This document shows, in pieces, positions 8,459-20,600 of a stretch of 64,000 nt of DNA. How positions within the stretch are numbered: the first letter of the stretch is position 1; each line of letters starts with the position of its first letter. Source of the DNA: Daejeonella oryzae DSM 19973 (GTDB taxonomy: Bacteria; Bacteroidota; Bacteroidia; Sphingobacteriales; Sphingobacteriaceae); contig NZ_AUHA01000006.1 in the NCBI RefSeq assembly GCF_000422945.1, forward strand, positions 1-64,000, given 5' to 3'. The notes beneath the pieces are model-generated. The model had not been told where the DNA came from, ran no database searches, and worked only from the letters and a program-made list of their open reading frames with translations. Made by a program: the position numbers and the translations under genes.

Positions 8459-8947
8459 TTAATAGGAAATTTTCATAGGAGATACGTCCCACAATTTAAA
8501 GGCTTCCTGTGCTTCATTTCGTAATATCTGCACTACAGGTAGTTTTCGATCTTCCATTGGCATATCTATCTCATCATAAATAAACTGATCATCGAAGCCT
8601 ATTTCGGCAGCATCACTTTTAGTATTTGCATAATAAATAATATCCAAATGCGACCAATAAATTGCTCCCAGACACATAGGGCATGGTTCGCAGCTGGTGT
8701 AAATCACACAACCTGTTAAGTCGAAAGTGTTTAATTTTTTGCAGGCCTGCCGGATGGTTGAGATCTCGGCATGTGCTGTTGGATCGTTAGTTGTGGTTAC
8801 TTTGTTTGCACTTTTAGCTATTACTCTGCCCTCTTTTACAATTACAGCTCCAAAAGGTCCTCCTTTATAATTTTCAACATTTTTTTTAGAAAGGCTGATT
8901 GCCATTCTCATGAACTTTTGATGCTCTCTATCCTCTTTTTTTAGCAT
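8459..8947 (-). CDS. guaD: Guanine deaminase / nucleoside deaminase (CDA fold)
   Basis: A 162-residue zinc-dependent deaminase of the cytidine deaminase superfamily. Zinc ligands and catalytic Glu are HAE (59-61) and PCPMC (88-92). The segments GGPFGAVIVKEGRVIA, TNDPTAHAEISTIRQAC and SDAAEIGFDDQFIYDEID closely follow Bacillus GuaD, which deaminates guanine to xanthine, rather than the tRNA deaminase TadA. The C-terminus includes the LWDVSPMKISY tail seen in GuaD-type dimers. Guanine is the likely substrate; nucleoside activity cannot be excluded. Confidence 0.9.
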   Translation of the reverse strand: MLKKEDREHQKFMRMAISLSKKNVENYKGGPFGAVIVKEGRVIAKSANKVTTTNDPTAHAEISTIRQACKKLNTFDLTGCVIYTSCEPCPMCLGAIYWSHLDIIYYANTKSDAAEIGFDDQFIYDEIDMPMEDRKLPVVQILRNEAQEAFKLWDVSPMKISY

Positions 8948-8978
8948 TTCCTGTTTGATTATAATAAGTAATGTTGTA

Positions 8979-9008
8979 AAACAATAAACCCCGGCATTTG
9001 CCAGGGTT
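8979..9008 (-). terminator. Terminator after the OmpH-like gene
   Basis: Read on the minus strand, AACCCTGGC and GCCGGGGTT pair over 9 positions with one mismatch and a 4-nt loop, followed by TTTATTGTTTT. It lies 25 bases beyond the stop of the OmpH-like gene, between it and guaD. Confidence 0.65.
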
Positions 9009-9033
9009 CAAATGTATCCCAAGGGATAGAATA

Positions 9034-9618
9034 TTATTTATTTTCTTTTTTGTATTCGTCATTTAAGCCCGAAACCACTTCCTTGGTTACATCCAGGCTT
9101 TCATCAGCAAAAAGAACTGTTGGATTGGCTTTTGAATAAGTTAAAACCATTTTATATCCTTTTGTTTTTGCATGCTTTTTTAAGAAATCAGAAACCTTAT
9201 TGTAAAGTTTTTCATTCTCTGCAGCTTCTTCACTTGCTAAAGCATTGCCTGCATTCTGATTAAAAGCAGCAAGTTCCTGTTGCTTACGGGCCAAACGCTC
9301 TTCAGTAGCAGCACGCTGCTCGGCGCTTAAATTTGCAGCACTTTGCTGATAGGCAGCAACTTCTCTCTGAAATGCAGTTCCTTTTGAAGTTAGATCTGTT
9401 TGGGCTTTTTTAGATTTAGCCTGAAATTTATCTTTAATAGTTTTAAAATACTCGTAATTGTTGAGTAAGGAATCAGAATTCACAAAGACAATCAGTTCCG
9501 TTTTTTTATCTGTTGCAGATACTGCAGTTTTAGGTTGTTCTTTATTGCAGGAGATTACTACCGCTGCCAAAACCAATGCGGCAGTAAATTTTGTTAGAGT
9601 TGCCAATGCTTTTTTCAT
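9034..9618 (-). CDS. OmpH/Skp-family periplasmic lipoprotein
   Basis: A 194-residue envelope protein. The N-terminus is a lipoprotein signal: Lys-Lys, a hydrophobic stretch and VVISC with Cys24 as the lipidated residue. Residues 40-150 are a long amphipathic helix rich in A, Q, E and K, as in Skp/OmpH chaperones that hold unfolded outer-membrane proteins. The end, AKTKGYKMVLTYSKANPTVLFADESLDVTKEVVSGLND, is the conserved OmpH C-terminal strand region. Bacteroidota often have several OmpH proteins; here bamA and lpxD are not neighbours, so a dedicated chaperone role is uncertain. A good promoter lies about 100 bp upstream. Confidence 0.88.
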   Translation of the reverse strand: MKKALATLTKFTAALVLAAVVISCNKEQPKTAVSATDKKTELIVFVNSDSLLNNYEYFKTIKDKFQAKSKKAQTDLTSKGTAFQREVAAYQQSAANLSAEQRAATEERLARKQQELAAFNQNAGNALASEEAAENEKLYNKVSDFLKKHAKTKGYKMVLTYSKANPTVLFADESLDVTKEVVSGLNDEYKKENK

Positions 9619-9718
9619 TTATCTAATTTGTTTCTAAGGGTGATGAAGACCTCATATGTACAGCTAATTTAATGCTGTTTTAACACATGGAAAATTCATT
9701 CTTTTTTTAAAATTTAGG

Positions 9719-9749
9719 CAAATATAAACTTTCAGGCCAAGTATCCCAA
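9719..9749 (-). promoter_or_regulatory. Predicted Bacteroidota promoter for the OmpH-like gene
   Basis: On the minus strand, TATATTTG (9726-9719) fits the -7 consensus TAnnTTTG, with TTG 20 bp upstream as a -33 element. Transcription would begin near 9713 and give a leader of about 95 nt before the ATG at 9618. Confidence 0.5.
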
Positions 9750-9830
9750 TCATTTAACTTTACTTAACAATTTGTAAATAAAACTGACGTTAATTTTCTC
9801 CACAATGGGTCAATATCCGGCTAAATTGGT

Positions 9831-9838
9831 TATTTTTG
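9831..9838 (+). promoter_or_regulatory. Predicted -7 element for gyrB
   Basis: TATTTTTG matches TAnnTTTG and lies 22 bp upstream of the gyrB ATG. No clear TTTG is found at the -33 spacing, so the call rests on the -7 element and position. Confidence 0.4.
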
Positions 9839-9857
9839 ATACTTGTTGTTATACTAA

Positions 9858-11819
<1,962 letters not shown>

Positions 11820-11848
11820 TTTATGTTTTATGAATATTTGAAATAATC

Positions 11849-11879
11849 AAACCCTTCCATTTTCGGAGGGTTTTTTTTA
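11849..11879 (+). terminator. Terminator after gyrB
   Basis: AACCCTTC pairs with GGAGGGTT over 8 bp (one G-U) with a short loop, followed by eight T residues. It sits 30 bp after the gyrB stop and just before the end of a convergent gene. Confidence 0.85.
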
Positions 11880-11892
11880 TTTGCCAAAAAAA

Positions 11893-12795
11893 TCAGGGAC
11901 CATCCGGTACATACCTAAGATAAATTACAGCACTTATTTCCTTGCTGGACCTTATGGTGATATTGTGTTTTATTTTACCGTCCCAAACCGTAAGGTTTGA
12001 CGTATTTGGCGGAACCAAACCTAAATTCTCCGCATAAAGTACTAATTCATTTAATTCTGAATTTTTATCAAGCCTGAAGTTTTGTTTATACGGCTTTTTG
12101 AAAATCCCTATTTTCTGCAACAGGGGACGTCGATTAAGGTAAATAGAAACAGTGTCATTATCCTCCCTTAAATAATCCCTGATTTCTAACTTAAGTACAT
12201 TATTTTTTACGTTAATAATTATCGGCTTTGCCAGTTTGGTTTCAAGAAAATTTACCGAATTAGATTTGTCAGCTAAAATTGCTTGTAAAATTTCTGCGGG
12301 GATAGGTTCAAGATCCTTAACCATTTTTGAATTATATCTTCTGAGGTATACATTTCCCGGTGTGCAAGGCGAATTATTGATCAGCGAGCCGGTCCATTTC
12401 CCGGTTAAAAAATCAGTGCTGTCTTTTTGAATAAATTCAAGTCCCATGTATTTAATACAAAGCTTTAAAACATCATTTGGCATTTTTTCTTTTAAGATAA
12501 CCAGCTCAGTAAGCTTGGAGGATTTTTGATTTACAGTTCCAATAAAATCAAGAATGCCATCAAATTGCAGGGGATCTTCATTTCTGTATATATACGCAGT
12601 TCCTGTTATTAAGTCTCCGGTTTGATCTTCGATATGAAGAGCATAACCTGAATTATAGGAGCTTTGGGCGGTTATATATCCCTGCCAAATTCCTTTGTAA
12701 TTAATTTGCGAAAAAGTATTTGATGTGAAGCACAGAAATAAAAGACTGAAAAACGTAAAACACTGACCAGATTTTTTCCAAAAATTTTGCTTCAT
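11893..12795 (-). CDS. Secreted protein of unknown function, downstream member of a tandem paralogue pair
   Basis: A 300-residue protein with a Sec signal peptide ending near SNTFSQ. Residues 30-160 look like a lipocalin-like beta domain (YKGIWQGYI, LTGKWTGSL and CTPGNVYLRRY). The last 100 residues form a second module: IRDYLREDNDTVSIYLNRR followed by ELNELVLYAENLGLVPPNT. The neighbour upstream has the same two-part layout and about the same length, so the pair arose by duplication. Only one base separates the two genes, implying coupled translation. I do not recognise a named family; an envelope or extracellular location is inferred from the signal peptide. Confidence 0.8.
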   Translation of the reverse strand: MKQNFWKKSGQCFTFFSLLFLCFTSNTFSQINYKGIWQGYITAQSSYNSGYALHIEDQTGDLITGTAYIYRNEDPLQFDGILDFIGTVNQKSSKLTELVILKEKMPNDVLKLCIKYMGLEFIQKDSTDFLTGKWTGSLINNSPCTPGNVYLRRYNSKMVKDLEPIPAEILQAILADKSNSVNFLETKLAKPIIINVKNNVLKLEIRDYLREDNDTVSIYLNRRPLLQKIGIFKKPYKQNFRLDKNSELNELVLYAENLGLVPPNTSNLTVWDGKIKHNITIRSSKEISAVIYLRYVPDGP

Positions 12796-12796
12796 A

Positions 12797-13699
12797 TTAT
12801 CTTGGTTTTTTCCCCTTATATTTTAAATAGACTGCTGCTGTTTTTTGTTTATCTGATGAGATCATTATACGATGGATTTGATCGCCGTCAATTACTAAAA
12901 GCTGAGATGTATTGGGTGGAATTTCGCCCAGATTTTCTGCGTAAAGCAGCAATTCATTTAATTCGGTATTTGGATCTAATTTAAAATTAATGAGTGTGGC
13001 ACGCTTAGAAATCCTCACGTTTTTGGCTAATATATTCCGATTTAAATAAACCGAAACGGTATCATTATCTACTTTTAAATAATCTATTAACTGGATTTGC
13101 AGATTTAAACTGGTTACAGATATTTCCGTAACTTTTCGCGGTTCAGTAGCTAGAAAAGGCGAATCGAAATTAATTTCCGTTACCGGATTGTCAGAAATCG
13201 TTAAGGGGGCAGCCGTTATAACAGAATCCCTGTTCTCATGCAAAAATTGGTCTAAGCCGGCAACTGTTCTGGATAATATAACTCTTCCGGGTATGCACTT
13301 ATCGTTTGGATCATCTTTATTAAATCCTGTCCAGCTGCCTTCCAGATATTCATTATTATTCTCTTTACGATAAACTACCTTGATATCTTTAATACAAGCT
13401 ACCCAGTTCCAGGGTACTTTATCAATTTTAACCCAATCTCTGCTCTCAATTAACCGGATAGTATCATTTTCAAAATATCCTGACAAGCCAATTTTTATTT
13501 CAACATAATTTTCGAGATAGGCGTAGGAATCTCCCCAGATATTTTTTTTCTGATTTAGTTCCAGCTCAAAATCGTAAAGTTCGCTATAGCCTCCAGGTTG
13601 CTGGGTAATTTTTCCAAACCATTTACCGCTTACATTTCGCTGAGAAAATGCAGGGGTAAGGCTGGTAAATAAGATCAGTAAGCAGACAAGCGTTTTCAT
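12797..13699 (-). CDS. Secreted protein of unknown function, upstream member of a tandem paralogue pair
   Basis: A 300-residue secreted protein with a clear signal peptide (MKTLVCLLILFTSLTPAFSQ). The N-terminal beta domain contains VSGKWFGKI, LEGSWTGFN and CIPGRVILSR, matching the downstream paralogue. The C-terminal module has LIDYLKVDNDTVSVYLNRN and ELNELLLYAENLGEIPPNT, again matching. This C-terminal module resembles segments seen in other Bacteroidota envelope proteins, but I cannot name it. The two domain halves are joined by a short variable linker. Its stop is one base from the start codon of the next gene. Confidence 0.8.
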   Translation of the reverse strand: MKTLVCLLILFTSLTPAFSQRNVSGKWFGKITQQPGGYSELYDFELELNQKKNIWGDSYAYLENYVEIKIGLSGYFENDTIRLIESRDWVKIDKVPWNWVACIKDIKVVYRKENNNEYLEGSWTGFNKDDPNDKCIPGRVILSRTVAGLDQFLHENRDSVITAAPLTISDNPVTEINFDSPFLATEPRKVTEISVTSLNLQIQLIDYLKVDNDTVSVYLNRNILAKNVRISKRATLINFKLDPNTELNELLLYAENLGEIPPNTSQLLVIDGDQIHRIMISSDKQKTAAVYLKYKGKKPR

Positions 13700-13752
13700 A
13701 AGTAAAGCTATTGGTAATCAATATACTGATTTTCAATGGCTTTACGAATAGG

Positions 13753-14181
13753 CTATTTACTCAACTTTAACAATAATTTCTTGTAATTGATAATTGCATT
13801 ATACTCCTGTAATATATCTCCACCTAAAACACCAATAACGGGGGGTAGCTGCAGGTTTTCATACGCAAGGCAAATGGAGGATAGGTCGAGCACGGCGGCT
13901 TCAAAGTTTTTAATCTTTATTTTGCCTATTTTAATTTCAGCCAGCTGAATCGTAAAACTTTCCATAGAATCAGTTCCCAAGCCTGTAGAAAGTTTGTCGG
14001 AAAATAGCAGATCTGAAGAAGCTGTGTATTTTTCTACGGTATTTTTGTCCAAAACAGTTTTAGACGCTCCCGTATCCAAAACCACATTAAAGGGATTGCC
14101 AAAAACAACAACTTCCACTAAAATGTGGAAGCCGTCGTTTTGTAAATTTATGAGTTCTAGAGGAACTGAAATCGTTTTCAT
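13753..14181 (-). CDS. Retropepsin-like aspartic protease (clan AA)
   Basis: A 142-residue protein with the single-lobe retropepsin layout. The catalytic motif is DTGAS (36-40) in VVLDTGASKTVLD, followed about 80 residues later by the hydrophobic-hydrophobic-Gly segment PPVIGVLGGDILQEY, characteristic of these folds. One lobe implies an active homodimer. There is no signal peptide or membrane helix, so it is predicted to be cytoplasmic, unlike many bacterial relatives. It lies 38 bp downstream of mdh on the same strand and could be cotranscribed. Substrates are unknown. Confidence 0.82.
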   Translation of the reverse strand: MKTISVPLELINLQNDGFHILVEVVVFGNPFNVVLDTGASKTVLDKNTVEKYTASSDLLFSDKLSTGLGTDSMESFTIQLAEIKIGKIKIKNFEAAVLDLSSICLAYENLQLPPVIGVLGGDILQEYNAIINYKKLLLKLSK

Positions 14182-14219
14182 ATGCTGCTATTTCCCTTTA
14201 GGGGGAAATTTAAGAACAA

Positions 14220-15158
14220 CTATATTACATGGGAATCACGTAAGACCTGATTCATATTACGGACAGCTTCTGCACTTTTGTTAAAAGCAGCCTGCTCTTC
14301 TTCGTTCAATTTGTAATCAATGATTTTCTCCCACCCGTTTTTCCCAATTACAACAGGTACGCCCATACAGATATCATCCTGACCATATTCTCCGCTTAAA
14401 GAAACACAGCAAGGGAATACTTTTTTCTGATCGCGAACGATACTCTCAACTAATGCAGCACCGGCAGCTCCGGGAGCATACCATGCAGAGGTTCCTAATA
14501 ATCCGGTTAATGTTGCACCACCGACCATAGTATCTGCAGCAACTTTCTTTAAAGCTTCGCCGTCAAGTAAATTTGAAACAGGGAAGCTGTTCATTGTAGC
14601 TAAACGCGTTAAAGGAATCATTGTGGTATCCCCATGACCGCCAATAACAACACCCTGAAGATCATTTGGAGAACAGTCCAAGGCAAGACTTAAATAACAT
14701 TTAAAACGTGCGCTATCAAGAATTCCACCCATTCCAATAATCCGGTTTTTAGGTAATCCACTTGATTTTAACGCAAGGTAAGTCATGGTATCCATCGGGT
14801 TGCTGATCACCACGATGATGGCATCAGGAGAATACTTTAAAATATTTTCCACTACACCCTTAACAATATTTGCATTGGTTCCAATTAATTCCTCGCGGGT
14901 CATTCCGGGTTTACGTGGAATTCCTGAAGTAATTACTACAACGTTTGAATCAGCAGTTTTGCTGTAATCGTTGGTGCTTCCGGAAACTTTGGTGTTGAAG
15001 CCAAGCAAAGTTGCGGTTTGCATCATATCAAGAGCTTTACCTTCTGCAAAACCTTCTTTGATATCTAACAAAACCAATTCTTCTGCTAATTCTCTTCTGG
15101 CAATATTATCTGCACAGGTTGCACCAACAGCGCCGGCGCCTACAACGGTAATTTTCAT
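14220..15158 (-). CDS. mdh: Malate dehydrogenase
   Basis: NAD-dependent oxidation of malate to oxaloacetate in the TCA cycle. The Rossmann motif GAGAVG is at residues 7-12, and Asp/Glu of LLDIKEGFAEGKALDM indicates NAD specificity. Substrate-binding arginines appear in SGIPRKPGMTREEL, and the catalytic histidine lies in VIGGHGDTTMIPLTR. The 312-residue length and sequence match the LDH-like malate dehydrogenases of Bacteroidota. A 161-bp gap upstream separates it from tamL and probably holds its promoter, although I see no perfect -7 element. Confidence 0.96.
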   Translation of the reverse strand: MKITVVGAGAVGATCADNIARRELAEELVLLDIKEGFAEGKALDMMQTATLLGFNTKVSGSTNDYSKTADSNVVVITSGIPRKPGMTREELIGTNANIVKGVVENILKYSPDAIIVVISNPMDTMTYLALKSSGLPKNRIIGMGGILDSARFKCYLSLALDCSPNDLQGVVIGGHGDTTMIPLTRLATMNSFPVSNLLDGEALKKVAADTMVGGATLTGLLGTSAWYAPGAAGAALVESIVRDQKKVFPCCVSLSGEYGQDDICMGVPVVIGKNGWEKIIDYKLNEEEQAAFNKSAEAVRNMNQVLRDSHVI

Positions 15159-15319
15159 ATAGTGATTTTTTGATTAGAAATAAATCTTGCCGAATATAGA
15201 TATTCTTCTTCTTTTTTGAGAGGATAACAGGATTATTTGAAAGCCAATTATAGAATATTTACGCTTTTTATATGATCGCTAATAACAGTTTTAATTTAAC
15301 TCCTTTTCTATTCAAAATA

Positions 15320-17620
15320 TCAGAATGGATATCCGATAGCCAAATTAAAAACCAAATTATCTCTTCGCCATTGTTTATCTGCAAATTTAATCTGATCCAC
15401 TACCCAGCGATCTCCTTTTGGAAGCCAGGGCTTCCGCAGGGGGAAAGCAAGATCTGTACGCAGAACCAGGAAAGAAAGATCAAAGCGCAAACCAAAACCG
15501 GTTCCAACAGCAAGTTCACTTAAAAATTCTTTGCTGAATTTGGCCCCCGGCTTGTTGGGGTTTTCATTGAACAGCCAAATGTTACCCGCGTCCAGTAAAA
15601 GAGCTCCATGAACAATGCCGGCAAGTTTCTGGCGATATTCGGTATTAAATTCAAGCTTTAAATCTCCGGATTGATCTGGCAGGAAATTGTCGATACTTGA
15701 ATCATCCGGACGGTAAGTTCCAGGCCCCACAGAACGGGCCCTGAAAGCACGGATACTATTGCTACCGCCAATAAAAAATTGTTTGATAAAAGGAAGCTCT
15801 GAAGAGTTTCCGTAAGGGTAACCTAATCCAGCTATTAAACGACTGGCTATTTTTGAGTTTGTTCCTGTTTTAAAATAGTATCTCAGGTCTCCATCGATTT
15901 TTGCATACTGGGAATACCGTGCTCCGAATAATGTTGCCGTATCGCCTGTTGTATAATCTGCTTTCTGCAATAGTCCCAGAATGTTTCCCGCCAGATCTAC
16001 ATTTCCGTTGAAAAAAATATTGTTTTTACGGGTAACTTCCAGCTGATCATTATAAGTAAAAGAATATGTTGAACCTACGATGAATTGTTTTTCAATCGTT
16101 TTTGCAAGAGTAATATTGTTTCTAACACTATCGCTGTATAAAGGAGTAATATTGGCCGGCTGAACATAATTAAAGCTCAATAAATTCACTTCATGTTCTT
16201 TGCGAATATTTTCTTTCCAGTTGTATCCGGCAGATGCACGGAAGGAATTTAAAGAATAGAGTTTTCGTTTATTTAGGATTTCATACCCCAGAGTGAATTT
16301 AGAGCGGGGAACAAAAGCATTGGATGTGTTTACATCAAAAAATGGGATCAGAAAACGGGGTACAGAAAGAGTTGCTTCAGTTCCTGCACGGAAAGTGTTA
16401 TAACCCCTTTGTGTGCCGCTTACCTGCACTTCAAAACTTCCGTATCCTCTAATACTTAACTGTTCGGCGCCCCGGAATGCATTTCGATTTCTCCAGCTAA
16501 GCGATAATTCAGATCCTGTTAAATTATTTGATTTTGTAGTGCCTAAAACTTCAGCCCGCAACGATTTTTTGGGCAGGGGAGTGAGATAATAAAATGCGTC
16601 AAGCGAAGGATTACTCTGACTATCATTACGCTCAAAACGGTTTTTTACAAATTTGAAAGAACCCAGAGTTGTAAGGCGGCTTAAAGATAAGTTGTGATCT
16701 TTTCGATTATAGACTTCTCCGCTTTTAAAAAACATAGAGCGACTGAAAACGGATGGCTTGAATGTGCTGTCTTTATCAATTACATAATACCCGTCAAACA
16801 GAACCGCACTGCTTTTAGACGTGTCGGCCTGTGATTGTGCAAGGGTAAAATTAGGATATATATAAATGTCATCTATTGTATAAACTTTCCGGGCTAATGA
16901 CGGGGTTGAAGGTTTTACGGTTACATATAAATTTACTTTATGTTGCCCGATGGTACTATCTACACGAACAAATAAATAATCAGGACCGAAATAATAAAAC
17001 CCGTTTTCTTTTAAATTCTGATCAATACGGTCACGTTCACCTTTTATTACATCCAGGTTGTACGGATCATTAACCTTTAAAAGGGTTTTTGAGGCTGTTG
17101 CAGAAATTGCCTTTTCTAAAATACTGCTGTCCGAAGGAAAATTAACAGAACTAATAAGGTATCGCGGACCTAACTCTGCAATATATTCCGCCTTAACTTT
17201 ACTATTTTTTGAAATGGTATCACCGGTTACTACTGCCTGGAAATAACCTTTATTTTGAAGACGGTTTTGTAAAATATTCTGGTTATTCTGAAGATCAACA
17301 TAGCTAGCAAAAACAGGTGGTTCGCCTATTTTATTTTTTAGCCAGTTACGCAAACCTTTGGGTTTTTTAGGAGTTCCGGCAATATTAAAGGCAAAAAGCT
17401 TAGGCCTTAAACCCAAAATGGAGGTATTGGGTTTAGGACGCAATAATCCTTTTAATTCAGTGCGAAGTGCTTTTGTCTCTTTTTTCTTAATACTATCGCC
17501 TTCAATTTTTACATCACCGCCTATATATAACTTTTCGCCTTTTGGCAGATACTTTATATTGCTGCATGAGGCTATAATAAGTATTGCGAATAACCAGAAG
17601 TATTTAATCAGATTCAACAT
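15320..17620 (-). CDS. tamL: TamA-like Omp85 protein, lipoprotein subtype (TamL)
   Basis: A 766-residue outer-membrane protein of the Omp85/BamA superfamily. The N-terminus carries a lipobox (ILIIASCSNIKYLPKGEK), so it is probably lipidated; lipoprotein TamA relatives of Bacteroidota are called TamL. POTRA-like repeats occupy about residues 20-330 (for example LQNRLQNKGYFQAVVTGDT). The C-terminal half is a 16-strand barrel with the Omp85 signature near FFIGGSNSIRAFRARSVGPG and a terminal strand ending FNLAIGYPF. Its ATG overlaps the stop of tamB (TAATG), so the two are made as one unit for envelope lipid or protein transport. Confidence 0.88.
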   Translation of the reverse strand: MLNLIKYFWLFAILIIASCSNIKYLPKGEKLYIGGDVKIEGDSIKKKETKALRTELKGLLRPKPNTSILGLRPKLFAFNIAGTPKKPKGLRNWLKNKIGEPPVFASYVDLQNNQNILQNRLQNKGYFQAVVTGDTISKNSKVKAEYIAELGPRYLISSVNFPSDSSILEKAISATASKTLLKVNDPYNLDVIKGERDRIDQNLKENGFYYFGPDYLFVRVDSTIGQHKVNLYVTVKPSTPSLARKVYTIDDIYIYPNFTLAQSQADTSKSSAVLFDGYYVIDKDSTFKPSVFSRSMFFKSGEVYNRKDHNLSLSRLTTLGSFKFVKNRFERNDSQSNPSLDAFYYLTPLPKKSLRAEVLGTTKSNNLTGSELSLSWRNRNAFRGAEQLSIRGYGSFEVQVSGTQRGYNTFRAGTEATLSVPRFLIPFFDVNTSNAFVPRSKFTLGYEILNKRKLYSLNSFRASAGYNWKENIRKEHEVNLLSFNYVQPANITPLYSDSVRNNITLAKTIEKQFIVGSTYSFTYNDQLEVTRKNNIFFNGNVDLAGNILGLLQKADYTTGDTATLFGARYSQYAKIDGDLRYYFKTGTNSKIASRLIAGLGYPYGNSSELPFIKQFFIGGSNSIRAFRARSVGPGTYRPDDSSIDNFLPDQSGDLKLEFNTEYRQKLAGIVHGALLLDAGNIWLFNENPNKPGAKFSKEFLSELAVGTGFGLRFDLSFLVLRTDLAFPLRKPWLPKGDRWVVDQIKFADKQWRRDNLVFNLAIGYPF

Positions 17621-20600
17621 TAATTATCAATATTAACCACTTGTTTAGCTTCAATTTTTTCTTGCTTTTTACTTTCTTTTTCTAGTCTTCTGCGCCCTTT
17701 TTCCTCTTCTGTTTTGCGGGCGAATATTTCTTTGAATTGATTGTAATCTAGGGTGATGATAAAGCCTACCCCGGTTTCGATAAGGTATCCTTCAACAACT
17801 CCCTGGTATTCATTTTTTCGGTAAGCCCGTAGCATATAGCGGCCATCTTTCGAAAGCTGGTAATCAAGTGCTACGTTACCTGCTATATTATTTGAACTCT
17901 GATTTGAATTTCTTGGGCCTTCTAATTCAAAATTACTTCCGATACTAACTTTTAAGCGGTCGTTAAGAAGCCTTTTGGAAAGACCAACATTCAGATCTGT
18001 CCGGTTTTGCAAAGAACCTGTAGTATAATCTTCGGATGAAACCAGATCAAAATTCAGATCTACTCCTTCAATTAAGTTACCCGCCAAATTGTTCAACTGA
18101 TCGGACAAGATTTTGCTTACACTATTTCGAGCCATCGATTCAATTCCGCCGCCGCCTGCACTGCTGGCAAATGGATTTTCGGCAACAAAACGATTAAGTA
18201 ATAGCAGAGCGAACACCTGTTTATTTAATTCGGAGGGCTGTGATTCAAGTTGGGTAAGACGATACTGAACATTGTCCAATACATCGCGGGCAACATTATA
18301 GTTTTTGTTGGTTGGAAGTTCAATATCAAAAGTGATCTCCGGCTTCATTAATTCTCCTTTCATATTCAGAGATACTTCAAAAGGCAACTTTTGCTTGTAG
18401 CGGTTTAAAGAGGCAGCAGGCTCATCCAGCTGACTTTCCACCAGATCAATCGGAGCGGTGTTGGCAACATAGATTGCTGTAACATTTACATCTGCAGTTG
18501 TTGGTTCTCCCTGCCAGTTAATGGTACTTCCTTTTTCTATTTCAAAACGTCTTTTTATAAAATTGAAGGAAAGTTCATAGGCACCTTTTACCAATTGAAA
18601 TGCGCCGGTAAGATTTACTTTTCCGCTTGGGTCAATACCTGCAGTTAACTGTGCATCGCCTTGTACCTGCAGAAAATCGCCGTTGCCTTCATCAATAACA
18701 ATATTGAAAATTGCTGCAGAATCTACTTCAATATTAACGGCTACATCCATGCCGCTGATGGCCATTGTATTTAATGTATCCAAACCTGAAGTAAGAGCGC
18801 TTGCATTTTCAGGATTCGAAAAGTCAACAAATTCAACAATTCCTTCACGGGAAATTACGCCCGGATCGCTTTGCGGAACAACTACCGTAAAATTTGTTCC
18901 TTTATTAATCTTCACGCTGCCGTCCACTTCGGGGCTATTCATATCTCCGCGAATGCGTAAATCACTATTCAGGAATACATTTCCGTAAAATAATTTATTA
19001 TCTTTTTTAGTACTGCTTAAAACTTTAAAGTTTTCTGTTCTGGCTGTTAGTCCAAATCTGTAATCCAGGAAATTATTTGTAAAAACTGTACCGTCAACTA
19101 CTGCTTCATTACCTATAGAATCTACCAATGTAAATGAGTCAAACTGAATCCCATCTCTGGTAAAGGCGATTTTTTCCTCATCAATCGTATAATAGGAGTT
19201 TAACATAGAAATGTTAAATGCGGCCTTGTTAAAGTTAATGTCGCCCCGAACAGAAGGTACATCCGGAGAACCTGTTAATTTTAATTCACCACTAAGATTG
19301 CCGCTTGCATTTTTAATATTTCCCATAGATAAACCTTCCATAGTCGCCAGGTTTACGTTTCTGATATTCAGATCAAAATCGAATGTGCTTTTATTTTCAG
19401 GTCTCAGATAATATTCTCCATCCAGAAAAATATCATTTCCTTTTCCGGTTATATTTACTGTTGCCGCGTAGGTATTGGCTTCGCGATTATTAACCTTCAT
19501 GCTGATATCGCCCAGCGTATCGCTCCGGAAAGTGAAATCCTTAATATTCAGATCTCCAACAAATACCGGACTGCTTGCAAGGTTACTCAGGATTATGTTC
19601 CCGTTAATAGTCCCATCCGCTAAAAGTGAATCCTGTTCGGCAATTGCTGTAAGGGTTGCAATTTTAAAATTCGAAAAATCAACGCTGAGAGGAGCATTAA
19701 TCTGAGCCGGGTTACTGGTCACCGAGAGGTTTTGGTTGTTATTTGAAATGATGAAATCATTTGCCAAAATCCCTTTAGTGCCGAATTGAATGAAGTTTTG
19801 CGAAGATACAGCCCATTCTTCATAATTCATGAGCAAACCGCCCGGATTAAAACTAAAGCGGTATTGATCTGTGAAGGCTGATAATAATCCCGCAATGCGA
19901 TATTTATTTTTATCTGCCTGATCTTTAATGTTAAGATTTAAATCTAACTGATCATTTTTAGCACTGCCATCGAGACTGGTTTTATTTATTTGAATGGATG
20001 ATGTAGAAATGTTGTCGAGATTTAAACTGTAATTTAAAGCTGTTTTATCTGAATTTATATCCAGCAGTAAATTATTAATAGTATTCCCGTTGTAAATTAT
20101 TTTTGGAGCATTTGCTTCTAACGTTAAATTGCTTTGGGTGCTATTAAAAGATCCTTTGATGCTTACGGGTTCTAATCCTGTAAGTGCAGGCATAAATTCC
20201 TGAATTATTGGGCGGTTGGTTATGTTGGCTGTAAAAACGAAATCCTGTGCTGTACTTACCGGCAGCATTTTCCCATCGCCAATTTTAAAATGTCTGTTGA
20301 TTTCATTAAAAAGAATATTTCCGGTTTCTGTAAGTTTATAATTTCCGATAATAGAGGCAGTTAAAAATTCAGATCGAATTCTTAGATCTTTTTGGTTGCC
20401 ATTTACCGAAGCATCTACATTAATGCTGTCTAATTTATAGCGGTTTCCTTTTACAACAAGCAATAAATCAGAAGCTTTAATTGTTCCAATGAGCCGGTCG
20501 GGATCAGTGGATGGAAGGTCGGCAACAATTCTTCCGCGAAAGCGGAGATCTTCATTATATAAATTAAGTTTTTGAAAGTTGGCGCTATCCAGATCTAAAA

